The notes under the pieces are model-generated. The model saw nothing but the letters and a program-made list of their open reading frames with translations, was not told where the DNA came from and searched no databases. Shown in pieces: positions 51,549 through 58,816 of a stretch of DNA of 64,000 nucleotides; positions within the stretch are counted from its first letter, which is position 1; every line of letters starts with the position of its first letter. The position numbers and the translations under genes are program-made. The DNA is from JBFELU01 sp041572755 (GTDB lineage Bacteria; Actinomycetota; Acidimicrobiia; Spongiisociales; UBA11373): assembly GCA_041572755.1 (NCBI GenBank), contig JBFFRY010000009.1, positions 10,398 through 74,397 on the forward strand, read 5' to 3'.

Positions 51549-51586
51549 GTCGCCCCTCTGAAACACACTGTTCACATTGGGGCAAT
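51549..51586. promoter_or_regulatory. Putative GlnR box between the divergent glutamine synthetase genes
   Basis: GTCGC-n6-GAAAC-n6-TTCAC-n6-GCAAT fits the actinobacterial GlnR pattern gTnAC-n6-GaAAC-n6-gTnAC-n6-GaAAC: the GAAAC block is exact, the neighbours each differ by one base, and all spacings are 6. It lies 52 nt from the glnA2 start and 58 nt from the glnA start. Confidence 0.55.
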
Positions 51587-51643
51587 CGGCCGGAAACGCT
51601 CCGGAGGTACAAATCTCGACGGCCAATCAAGGAGTACACCACC

Positions 51644-53065
51644 ATGGCGTCACCAAAGGACGTCCTCGCCATGGTCGCCGACGGCGGCTACGAGTTCGTC
51701 GATCTACGGTTCTGCGATCTTCCCGGGCAGGTCCAGCACTTCACGATCCCGTCGTCGCATTTCACCGAGGACGGATTCGAGGAGGGATACGGGTTCGATG
51801 GATCTTCCATCCGCGGGTTCCAGGAGATCCAGGAGTCCGACATGATCCTGGTGCCCGATCCGGACACGGCCGTCGACGATCCCTTCCGCGACCTCAAGAC
51901 ACTCATCGTCTACTGCTGGGTCAAGGATCCGATCACCGGCCAGCCCTATGAGAAGGACCCCCGGTTCGTTGCTCAGAAGGCGGAGAGCTACTTGCGCAGT
52001 ACCGGTCTTGCCGACGCCTCCTACTGGGGACCCGAGGCAGAGTTCTACGTCTTCGATTCAGCGCGATTCGACCAGGACCAGAACTCCGCCTTCTACGAGG
52101 TCGATTCGATCGAGGGGGCCTGGAACAGCGGCGCCGACGAGCCGGGCGGCAACCTGGCCTACAAGCCCCGCTTCAAGGAGGGGTACTTCCCCGTGCCCCC
52201 GACCGACCACTACCAGGATCTCAGATCGGAGATGACCAGGAGGCTCACCGAGGCCGGTATCGAGGTCGAGGTGCACCACCACGAGGTCGGAACGGCCGGC
52301 CAGGCCGAGATCGACATCAAGTACGGCCCGCTGCTGCGGGTTGCCGATCAGGTGACGCTCTTCAAGTACATCGTGAAGAACGTCGCCTGGGACCACGACA
52401 AGACGGTGACCTTCATGCCGAAACCGATCTTCCAGGACAACGGCTCGGGAATGCATACCCACCAGAGCCTCTGGCTGGACGGCAAGCCGCTGTTCTACGA
52501 CGAGTCCGGGTACGCCGGGCTCTCCGACATGGCTCGGTACTACGTCGGTGGGCTTCTCAAGCACGCCGGTGCGGTGCTGGCGTTTGCCGCCCCGACAACC
52601 AACTCGTACCGGCGCCTGGTTCCCGGGTATGAGGCGCCGGTCAACCTGGTCTACAGCCAGAGGAACCGGTCGGCAGCGGTTCGGGTGCCGGTCTACTCAC
52701 AGAAGCCGGCCGCCAAACGCCTCGAGTTCCGGTGTCCGGATCCGTCGGCGAACCCCTACCTGGCCTTCTCGGCGATGTTGATGGCGGGTCTGGACGGGAT
52801 CGCCAATCAGATCGATCCGGGGGCCCCGGTCGACAAGGACCTCTACGACCTGCCTCCCGAGGAGCTGGCCCAGGTTCCCTCGGTCCCCGGCTCACTGGAG
52901 GAGAGCTTGCTGGCCTTGGAGCGGGATCACGAGTTCCTGCTTGCCGGCGGGGTCTTCACCGAAGGCTTGATCGCGGACTGGATCGCCTACAAACGGTCGG
53001 CCGAGGTCGACGAGGTGAGGCTCCGCCCCCATCCCTACGAGTTCAAGCTCTACTACGACATCTAG
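51644..53065 (+). CDS. glnA: Glutamine synthetase type I-beta
   Basis: 473 aa main glutamine synthetase. GYGFDGSSIRGF, WGPEAEFYVFD, HHHEVGTAGQAEIDIKYG, NGSGMHTHQSLW, the flap NSYRRLVPGYEAP and RNRSAAVRVP are all present. The adenylylation site is retained in KDLYDLPPEEL, so it can be switched off by a GlnE-type enzyme. ATG at 51644 has AAGGAG 9 nt upstream. The putative GlnR box lies in its promoter region. Confidence 0.97.
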   Translation: MASPKDVLAMVADGGYEFVDLRFCDLPGQVQHFTIPSSHFTEDGFEEGYGFDGSSIRGFQEIQESDMILVPDPDTAVDDPFRDLKTLIVYCWVKDPITGQPYEKDPRFVAQKAESYLRSTGLADASYWGPEAEFYVFDSARFDQDQNSAFYEVDSIEGAWNSGADEPGGNLAYKPRFKEGYFPVPPTDHYQDLRSEMTRRLTEAGIEVEVHHHEVGTAGQAEIDIKYGPLLRVADQVTLFKYIVKNVAWDHDKTVTFMPKPIFQDNGSGMHTHQSLWLDGKPLFYDESGYAGLSDMARYYVGGLLKHAGAVLAFAAPTTNSYRRLVPGYEAPVNLVYSQRNRSAAVRVPVYSQKPAAKRLEFRCPDPSANPYLAFSAMLMAGLDGIANQIDPGAPVDKDLYDLPPEELAQVPSVPGSLEESLLALERDHEFLLAGGVFTEGLIADWIAYKRSAEVDEVRLRPHPYEFKLYYDI

Positions 53066-53078
53066 GGGGCGAAGCGAC

Positions 53079-53726
53079 TCAGGTGTCGATCGTGTCGCCC
53101 GAGGTGGTGCCGGTCTCGTCGGTGTCTTCCACCGGTCCCGGTTCCGCGGCCGCGTCTGCGGCCACGCGGATCTCGTCGATGGCCCCGAGCACATCTGCGA
53201 TCTCGGAACGGAATTGCTCGACCGCGATCCGGCGCAAGGTCCCGTCGTCGGGGGCCTCCAGACCGAGGACGATGTCTTCGACCGCGGCGGAGAGGTCTTC
53301 GGAGGCAACGACGAGAGCCACATGGCTCTCGGCGAGGGGTGCCGGCACGTCGGACGCGTCGGCGATCTCGTCCTCCCACAGTGCCACGGTGGCTTGGAGG
53401 TCGACCAGTTCGTTGCGGGCATCCTGGAAGGTGATCGATCGGGCCTCCCACGCCTGATTGATGCGGTCCACCTCGTCCTCGAACGACGTTGCCTGAGCCT
53501 CGAACACGTCGAGGGTCACCAGGAACGAGGAGAACTCGGCCGGGAGGGTCGTGGTCGTCGAAGTCGGAGTGGTGGGGAATGGGGGTTCGTCGCGACCATC
53601 CTCCGACCCGTCGACGTCGGTCGACGGGTCGAGGGACGTCACGAACGTGTAGGTGAGCACGACCATGGTGCCGATGATGAGTGGCAAGATCCACCGGCCG
53701 TGCTTCGGGTCGGGGTTCCTCGACAC
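53079..53726 (-). CDS. Hypothetical membrane-anchored helical protein
   Basis: 215 aa. One hydrophobic anchor near the N terminus (WILPLIIGTMVVLTYTFV), a Thr/Pro stretch (TTPTSTTTTLP), then a soluble acidic domain that looks like a helical bundle (FEDEVDRINQAWEA, AARNELVDLQ-like heptads). No family recognised. The GTG at 53726 lies 7 nt after a TACCGT -10 element and is preferred to the GTG at 53765. Its 3' end is 13 nt from the convergent glnA stop. Confidence 0.6.
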   Translation of the reverse strand: MSRNPDPKHGRWILPLIIGTMVVLTYTFVTSLDPSTDVDGSEDGRDEPPFPTTPTSTTTTLPAEFSSFLVTLDVFEAQATSFEDEVDRINQAWEARSITFQDARNELVDLQATVALWEDEIADASDVPAPLAESHVALVVASEDLSAAVEDIVLGLEAPDDGTLRRIAVEQFRSEIADVLGAIDEIRVAADAAAEPGPVEDTDETGTTSGDTIDT

Positions 53727-53733
53727 GCAGGAA

Positions 53734-53789
53734 ACGGTAGTCGGTTCCTCGCTTCGTACGATCACTTCCCGAGAAGCGACGACTACGCT
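53734..53789. promoter_or_regulatory. Divergent -10 elements for the anchored protein and folM-like genes
   Basis: TACCGT on the minus strand (53734-53739) ends 7 nt before the GTG at 53726; TACGCT on the plus strand (53784-53789) ends 8 nt before the ATG at 53798. Both genes look leaderless. Confidence 0.4.
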
Positions 53790-53797
53790 CGCCCACC

Positions 53798-54526
53798 ATG
53801 GATCTCGGCGGCGTGACGGCTCTCGTCACCGGTGGTGCGAAGCGCATCGGAAGAGCGATCGCTCTGGCCCTGGCCCGCGAGGGATGCGATCTGGTGCTGC
53901 ACTACAACCGGTCCTCGGCCGAAGCCGAAGAGGTGGCCAGCGAGGCCGGGGAGCTCGGATCCAGGGTGGCGCTCGTCGGTGTCGACATGGCCGATCCGGC
54001 CGCCGCCGAGGAGGTGGTTGCCGCCGCTTCGGAGCTCGGTCCTCCGCAGGTACTGATCAACAGCGCGGCCATCTTCCCTGCGGACACGCTGCTCGACGTC
54101 TCGCCGGAGGGTTGGCGGCGGACGCTGGCGGTGAACCTGGAGGCTCCGGTGTTCCTCACCCAGGCTTTTGCCCGGGCGGTGCCCCCCGACCGCGAGGGGG
54201 CGGTCGTGAACGTGACCGACTGGCGGGTCGAGCGCCCGTATCCGGACCACTTCTCCTACACGATTGCCAAGGGAGCGCTCAGCGTCTTCATCGAAGCAGC
54301 GGCCGAGGCGCTCGCTCCCCGCATCAGGGTGAACGGGGTGGCGCTCGGTGCGATGCTTCCCCCGCCGGGCAAGGACTCCGCCTACCTGAAGGCTCTGGCG
54401 AAAGAGATCCCGCTGCAGAGAGTCGGCGGCGCCGAGGTGGTGGCCGACGCAGTGGTGTTCCTTTTGCGAAACCACTTCATCACGGGTGAGATCATCCGGC
54501 TCGATGGTGGCGCCCACCTGAGGTAG
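53798..54526 (+). CDS. folM: Short-chain reductase, pteridine reductase/FolM-like
   Basis: 242 aa SDR. NAD(P) motif TALVTGGAKRIGRAIA with the Arg/Lys that pteridine reductases carry, LINSAAIF in place of NNAG, and the active site YTIAK preceded by NVTDW. The C-terminal ITGEIIRLDGGAHLR is typical. FolM/PTR1 enzymes reduce dihydropterins or dihydrofolate. The call depends on context: folB and folK-folE follow directly. No dihydrofolate reductase gene is in the window. Confidence 0.75.
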   Translation: MDLGGVTALVTGGAKRIGRAIALALAREGCDLVLHYNRSSAEAEEVASEAGELGSRVALVGVDMADPAAAEEVVAAASELGPPQVLINSAAIFPADTLLDVSPEGWRRTLAVNLEAPVFLTQAFARAVPPDREGAVVNVTDWRVERPYPDHFSYTIAKGALSVFIEAAAEALAPRIRVNGVALGAMLPPPGKDSAYLKALAKEIPLQRVGGAEVVADAVVFLLRNHFITGEIIRLDGGAHLR

Positions 54527-54541
54527 CCGGCAGTCGGTCGG

Positions 54542-54547
54542 TAAGGT
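54542..54547 (+). promoter_or_regulatory. -10 element of leaderless folB
   Basis: TAAGGT ends 7 nt before the ATG at 54555; no ribosome site is present, so folB may have its own promoter in the 28-nt gap after folM. Confidence 0.4.
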
Positions 54548-54554
54548 GCCCGCT

Positions 54555-54911
54555 ATGGACCAGATCCACATTCGCGACCTGCTGGTGCGCGGCATCGTGG
54601 GGATCAAGCCCGACGAGCGGGTGAACCGCCAGGACATCCTCGTCAACGCCATCCTGTGGGCCGATTTGGGTCCGGCAGCGGGCAGCGACGACATCTCGGA
54701 CGCCGTCAACTACCGCACGATCACCAAGGCGATGGTGAACCACATCGAGCGCGGGGAACCGATGCTGGTCGAACGCCTCGCCGCCGAACTCACCGACGTG
54801 TGCTTCGCCGCCGATCCCCGGGTGGCCGAAGCCGAAGTCACGGTCGAGAAGCCCGGGGCGATTCGGTTTGCGGCGTCGGTGGGCGTGACGATCCGGAGGA
54901 AACGGCCCTGA
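54555..54911 (+). CDS. folB: Dihydroneopterin aldolase
   Basis: 118 aa. IHIRDLLVRGIVGIKPDERV, the DAVNYRTITKAM segment, MLVERLAAEL and VTVEKPGAIRFAASVGV are the FolB landmarks; it releases glycolaldehyde from dihydroneopterin to give 6-hydroxymethyl-dihydropterin, the substrate of FolK. The stop overlaps the CTG start of the next gene. Confidence 0.94.
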   Translation: MDQIHIRDLLVRGIVGIKPDERVNRQDILVNAILWADLGPAAGSDDISDAVNYRTITKAMVNHIERGEPMLVERLAAELTDVCFAADPRVAEAEVTVEKPGAIRFAASVGVTIRRKRP

Positions 54912-56005
54912 ACCGGGCGCTGATCGCGATCGGGTCCAACATCGAGGCCGAGGCCAACGTGGTGCGGGCCGTACGTTGGCTCTGTGCCCATTCCCGGTTC
55001 ACCGTGGAGGCGGTGAGCCGCTTCTACGAGAGCGAGGCGTTCGGCCCAGAGCCGCAACCCTCATTCATCAACGGTGCGGTGCGGGTGCGCACCGGTCTCG
55101 AGCCGTTACGGATTCGCGAGGAGTTGCGGGCCGTGGAAGCCGGGCTGGGCCGGGTACGCACTGAGGATCGCTACGCTGCCCGAACGATCGACCTCGACCT
55201 CTCCATGGTCGAGGGCGTGACGATGGCGATCGATGGCCTCGAGATCCCCGATCCTGAGATCGCGGAGCGGGCCTATCTGGCGAGGCCCCTTGCCGATGTG
55301 GCCCCCGATTGGGTGTATCAGGGTGCGACGCTGGCCGAGATCGCCGGGAGACTCGACGACCAGGGGATACGCGTCATGACGAAGAACATCAGCCCCATGA
55401 CCCCGCGCTATGCGCTCGAGGACGGCATGGAGGCCTTGCCCGACGAGGTCTTCGATACCGAGTACGAGGCCCACGTGAGGGCGATGCTGGTAGAGCTGGG
55501 GGAGGACCCCCAGCGCGAGGGTCTGGTGAAGACCCCGCTCCGGGTTGCCAAGGCGATGGACTTCCTGACGAGCGGCTACACCACGACGCTGGATGAAGTG
55601 GTCAACAACGCCATCTTCGAGAGCGACACCGACGAGATGGTGGTCGTCAAGGACATCGAGTTCTACTCACTGTGCGAGCACCACATGCTCCCGTTCTTCG
55701 GCCGGGCACACGTCGCCTACGTCCCCAAGGGCCAGATCATCGGGCTCAGCAAGATCGCTCGCATCGTGGACCTCTTCTCACGGCGCCTTCAGGTGCAGGA
55801 GCGTCTCACCTCCCAGATCGCCGACGCCGTCGACGAGGTGTTGTCTCCGCACGGCGTCGGGGTGGTACTCGAGGCGTCACACTTCTGCATGATGATGCGG
55901 GGGGTCCAGAAGCAGGGCAGTTCGATGGTCACCTCGGCGATGCGGGGCGGATTCAAGAGTGATCCCCGGACCCGGGCCGAGTTCACCGGGCTGATCGGGA
56001 GCTGA
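54908..56005 (+). CDS. FolK-FolE fusion: HPPK and GTP cyclohydrolase I
   Basis: 365 aa in one uninterrupted frame. Residues 1-155 are 6-hydroxymethyl-dihydropterin pyrophosphokinase (ALIAIGSNIEAEANVV, SRFYESEAFGPEPQPSFINGAV, ARTIDLDLSM). From about residue 157 it is GTP cyclohydrolase I (MTKNISPMTP; zinc motif FYSLCEHHMLPFFG, GLSKIARIVDLFSRRLQVQERLT, EASHFCMMMRG). The start seems to be CTG at 54908, overlapping the folB TGA and preceded by GGAGG at 8 nt. An internal ATG at 55376 with AGGGG upstream could also yield free FolE. Confidence 0.9.
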   Translation: MNRALIAIGSNIEAEANVVRAVRWLCAHSRFTVEAVSRFYESEAFGPEPQPSFINGAVRVRTGLEPLRIREELRAVEAGLGRVRTEDRYAARTIDLDLSMVEGVTMAIDGLEIPDPEIAERAYLARPLADVAPDWVYQGATLAEIAGRLDDQGIRVMTKNISPMTPRYALEDGMEALPDEVFDTEYEAHVRAMLVELGEDPQREGLVKTPLRVAKAMDFLTSGYTTTLDEVVNNAIFESDTDEMVVVKDIEFYSLCEHHMLPFFGRAHVAYVPKGQIIGLSKIARIVDLFSRRLQVQERLTSQIADAVDEVLSPHGVGVVLEASHFCMMMRGVQKQGSSMVTSAMRGGFKSDPRTRAEFTGLIGS

Positions 56006-56072
56006 TCAGACCCCTTGAGCCGGCCTCGGAGGGTCGATACCTTCCCAGAGTGCCGACTCACCCCTCTCGGTT

Positions 56073-56942
56073 GTGGCCGTGACCGACGGCCACGAAGAGC
56101 TCGAAAGCATCCCGTGGTCCGAGCTGGACCGCTCGATCCCGGGCGGCCGTCGCCGGGCCCTGTATCTGGTTGCCGGCGCCGTGATGGCGCTGAGCGTGGG
56201 CATGGTCGTGGCGCGGGCGGTCGGGTCCCCCGGGGATCCGCCGGCGGTGCCGAGCACGCTGGCGCCGACGACCGTGGTGACCGAGCCGGCCACCACCGTC
56301 GACACCACGGTCGCCCCCGTCCTCTACGAGGAGTCGGAGCTGGTGGCGGTGCCGCTCGACGATCAGGCCCGCGCCGCAGTGGCACGGGCCGAGTGGTTCG
56401 TGACCGACTACTTCACGGCAGATCTGGAACCGAACGGCACGGCCGACCTGCGGGGAGCGCTGCCGGCCGGGATCGATCTTCCCGACATGCCCCAGGATGG
56501 CGCCGTCGGCCTCTCGTACGTCGAGTGGGCCAGGGCCTTTCGGTTGGCGGATCTCGGGGCGAGTCGGTTCCGCGTCGACGTGGTGTTTCGGCTGTTGGGT
56601 GCCCCGCGCGATGAGGGATTCCGCCGCCTGGCGGCGCGGGCCGTCTCTGTGGTCGTCGAGGTCAACGAAGCGGGCGGATCGGTCGTCGTGGATCTTCCCT
56701 CTCCCGTCGCCATGCCCGCCGGTCCCGATCCGACGGCCTGGTCCCCCTACGAGGAGGACATTCCCGACCAGGTGATCGATGGCGCCATGGCTCTGGCGGC
56801 GGGGTTCGGATCGGAGCACCGCCTGCTGGGGGCATCGAGCCTCGAGGGAGGCTGGCGGGTGGTGATGACGGCGGTCGATGAAGTGGGCAACCGGTGGCCG
56901 TTGGCGGTGTGGGTGGACGAGCGCGGCTTGCCGCTCGGGTAG
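56073..56942 (+). CDS. Hypothetical single-pass membrane protein
   Basis: About 289 aa. Cytoplasmic N terminus (DGHEELESIPWSELDRSIPGG), one membrane span (ALYLVAGAVMALSVGMVVA), a Thr/Pro-rich stalk and an external domain with VRAEWFVTDYF-like and FRVDVVFRLLGAP strands. The layout resembles conjugation or secretion accessory proteins of Gram-positive bacteria (TcpC-like NTF2 folds), but that is a weak resemblance. Start may be GTG 56073 or GTG 56079. Follows folK-folE by 67 nt. Confidence 0.55.
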   Translation: MAVTDGHEELESIPWSELDRSIPGGRRRALYLVAGAVMALSVGMVVARAVGSPGDPPAVPSTLAPTTVVTEPATTVDTTVAPVLYEESELVAVPLDDQARAAVARAEWFVTDYFTADLEPNGTADLRGALPAGIDLPDMPQDGAVGLSYVEWARAFRLADLGASRFRVDVVFRLLGAPRDEGFRRLAARAVSVVVEVNEAGGSVVVDLPSPVAMPAGPDPTAWSPYEEDIPDQVIDGAMALAAGFGSEHRLLGASSLEGGWRVVMTAVDEVGNRWPLAVWVDERGLPLG

Positions 56943-56946
56943 GGGC

Positions 56947-57753
56947 TCAGCGCATCAACGGGGCAACGGCGCCGTGGAAAGCGGTGAGGAATTCCTGCAC
57001 GGCGGCCGCCGGTCGGGCCGATTCGACTGCGGAGGCGTAGGGAAGGAACGCTCCCCGATAGTGATCCTCGATCCACCGGCCCCCATCGGGGAGTGGCGCG
57101 CCTGTGGCGCCGGAGGGGAACGGGTAGGCGATGCCGTAGAAGTAGGGATCGGGCACGGCGTCGTCGCCGGGGGAGAACCCCACCGTGGCTGACTCCCGGT
57201 GGGACTCGGGATCGGCAGGATCGGTGTCCGGCACCGTGCGGCCGGAGAACCAGGTGAGGGCCAGATCGAGGTGGTGAGGCCACAGCTGCACCGGTGAGGT
57301 CTCCTCGGGGCACCGGCCTGCAAAGGACTCGAACGCGGCGACGATCGCTCGGAGGGCGGCGGCGAACCGCTCCATCACGTCGGCCCGGTAGCCGGTGTCC
57401 TGGGGGCCCTCCGGGAACTCGATGTCGATGGTGGTGTGAGGGGCGAGGGCATCGGCGATCTGGTCGACGAACGCCGGGGCGGCCTGTCCCAGCGGCACTT
57501 CTTGAGGGTCGGGACCGCCGACGGCGGCGACGTGGCGGTCGAGGTCGAGGACGATCGAGAACGGCCCGGCGTCGCCCTCCATGGGCAGCGTCGTGAGCCC
57601 TCGCTCGTGGGGTTGCAGGGCGAGGTGCCACCAGTGAGGGTGAGGTTCGAGGAGGGCCCGGGGTACGGCCCCGACGACGCGAGCGCGATGGTGGAGGTCG
57701 GCACGGGTTGCCGCCCAGGGGTCGGGGTCCAGGGAGGCCCATGAGGTCGTCAT
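56947..57753 (-). CDS. DUF5996 family protein
   Basis: 268 aa. The HWWHLALQPHERGLTTLPM segment, FSIVLDLDRHVAAV, SPVQLWPHHLDLALTWFSGR and ATVGFSPGDD with PYFYGIAYPFP match the DUF5996 layout, a family of unknown function in which HWWH and the FSGR motif are conserved. ATG at 57753 lies 7 nt after a TAGGGT -10 element; GTG at 57762 is the longer option. Convergent with the preceding gene. Confidence 0.75.
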   Translation of the reverse strand: MTTSWASLDPDPWAATRADLHHRARVVGAVPRALLEPHPHWWHLALQPHERGLTTLPMEGDAGPFSIVLDLDRHVAAVGGPDPQEVPLGQAAPAFVDQIADALAPHTTIDIEFPEGPQDTGYRADVMERFAAALRAIVAAFESFAGRCPEETSPVQLWPHHLDLALTWFSGRTVPDTDPADPESHRESATVGFSPGDDAVPDPYFYGIAYPFPSGATGAPLPDGGRWIEDHYRGAFLPYASAVESARPAAAVQEFLTAFHGAVAPLMR

Positions 57754-57760
57754 CGTCGGC

Positions 57761-57799
57761 ACCCTACCCGTCGGGCCGGACCCCGCCAGCGGCTACGCT
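57761..57799. promoter_or_regulatory. Divergent -10 elements for DUF5996 and methyltransferase-like genes
   Basis: TAGGGT on the minus strand (57761-57766) is 7 nt from the DUF5996 ATG; TACGCT on the plus strand (57794-57799) is 6 nt from the ATG at 57806. Confidence 0.4.
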
Positions 57800-57805
57800 C
57801 CGCTG

Positions 57806-58513
57806 ATGATGCACACCGCCCTGACTCCCGAGTGGATTCGACTGCTTCCACCGGATCTCGAAGGCAGTGCTATTGCCGTGGTCGGCCCCGACGCCGCGGC
57901 TGCCGGCAGCGCCATCCAGGCGGCCGGGGGACGGTCACTGCTGGCGGACGGCGAGGGCTTCGTGCTGCTGGCGGACGGCATCGAGGATCCCGGCTCGACC
58001 GGACTGGCCGGTGTCGAGCCGGATTCGCTCGATCTCGTCGTGCTGCGCCGTGCCTGGTCGGGCCGCCCCGGCGTGCTCGAGGTCATGCGGGCCGCCCGTC
58101 GAGCCCTGCGACCGGGCGGGCGGTTGCTGGCCCTCGAGGTCGATGCCGGCCGGCTTCTCGAGTCTTCCGTCGTGCGCTACCCGCTCCGCCTTCGCTTCGA
58201 CCACGATCCCGATGCCGCGGCGCGTCTCCGGGGCACCACGGTGCCGCCGGCCGCCTTGATGATCGATGCCGTCCGGGCCGGGTTCCGAGACGTCGTCGAG
58301 CGGCGAATCGACGAGACGCGGGCATGGTTCGCCTCCGTCGACGCCTATAGGCAAGCCATTGCGGAGGGCGCATGGCCCTCACTGGCTGCCATGGCTCCCG
58401 AAGGGAGAGCGCGGCTGCTGGAGGCGGTGGAGCCCGACCTGAGGGCCGCAGCTCCGATCGGTGAGGTGGCCGATCGCGAGCCCTGGATCGCCGTGACCGG
58501 CGTCAGGCCGTGA
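57806..58513 (+). CDS. Methyltransferase-like protein, degenerate SAM motif
   Basis: 235 aa. The overall pattern is that of a class I SAM methyltransferase: AIAVVGPDAAAAG where motif I should be, LDLVVLRRAWSG as motif IV and ARRALRPGGRLLALEVD as the post-motif that is best conserved (RxLRPGGRLL). Motif I lacks the GxGxG loop, so SAM binding is doubtful and the protein could be non-catalytic. Leaderless ATG at 57806; a second ATG follows it. Confidence 0.6.
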   Translation: MMHTALTPEWIRLLPPDLEGSAIAVVGPDAAAAGSAIQAAGGRSLLADGEGFVLLADGIEDPGSTGLAGVEPDSLDLVVLRRAWSGRPGVLEVMRAARRALRPGGRLLALEVDAGRLLESSVVRYPLRLRFDHDPDAAARLRGTTVPPAALMIDAVRAGFRDVVERRIDETRAWFASVDAYRQAIAEGAWPSLAAMAPEGRARLLEAVEPDLRAAAPIGEVADREPWIAVTGVRP

Positions 58514-58519
58514 CTCGTT

Positions 58520-58777
58520 TCAGTCGAAGTGCTTCTCGAGGATCTCGGTTGCCGCCGGTGCGATCTCTTCCCACAGGCCTTCGGGTGACTTGGACAAGGT
58601 CACGAAGTCGGCCGACATGAACACGCTGGTCACCCCGGGGATGGCGAGCAGTGCGGCCGCTGCGGGATCGTCGACCTCCTGGCCGGCCGCAAACGACATC
58701 GGGGTGTCGAAACTCGCTCCGGTGACCGTGAACTTGAGAGCGTTCGGGTTGGGGGTCGCACTGGACAGGACCGGCAT
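58520..58777 (-). CDS. Stand-alone Nfu N-terminal domain protein (85 aa)
   Basis: TPNPNALKFTVTG and PLAAALLAIPGVTSVF-like pattern with VFMSADFVTLSKS match the Nfu_N domain (PF08712-type) found at the N terminus of NfuA/NFU1 iron-sulfur carriers. Here it is alone, without the Cys-bearing NifU C-terminal domain, so it may be an accessory to cluster delivery or a target adaptor (inference). GAGGAGGAG precedes the ATG at 58777. The frame is open far upstream but only as a shadow of the hydantoinase gene. Confidence 0.8.
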   Translation of the reverse strand: MPVLSSATPNPNALKFTVTGASFDTPMSFAAGQEVDDPAAAALLAIPGVTSVFMSADFVTLSKSPEGLWEEIAPAATEILEKHFD

Positions 58778-58816
58778 GTCGCTCCTCCTCAGCAGGGCAT
58801 CGTAGCGGGGGGCGTC

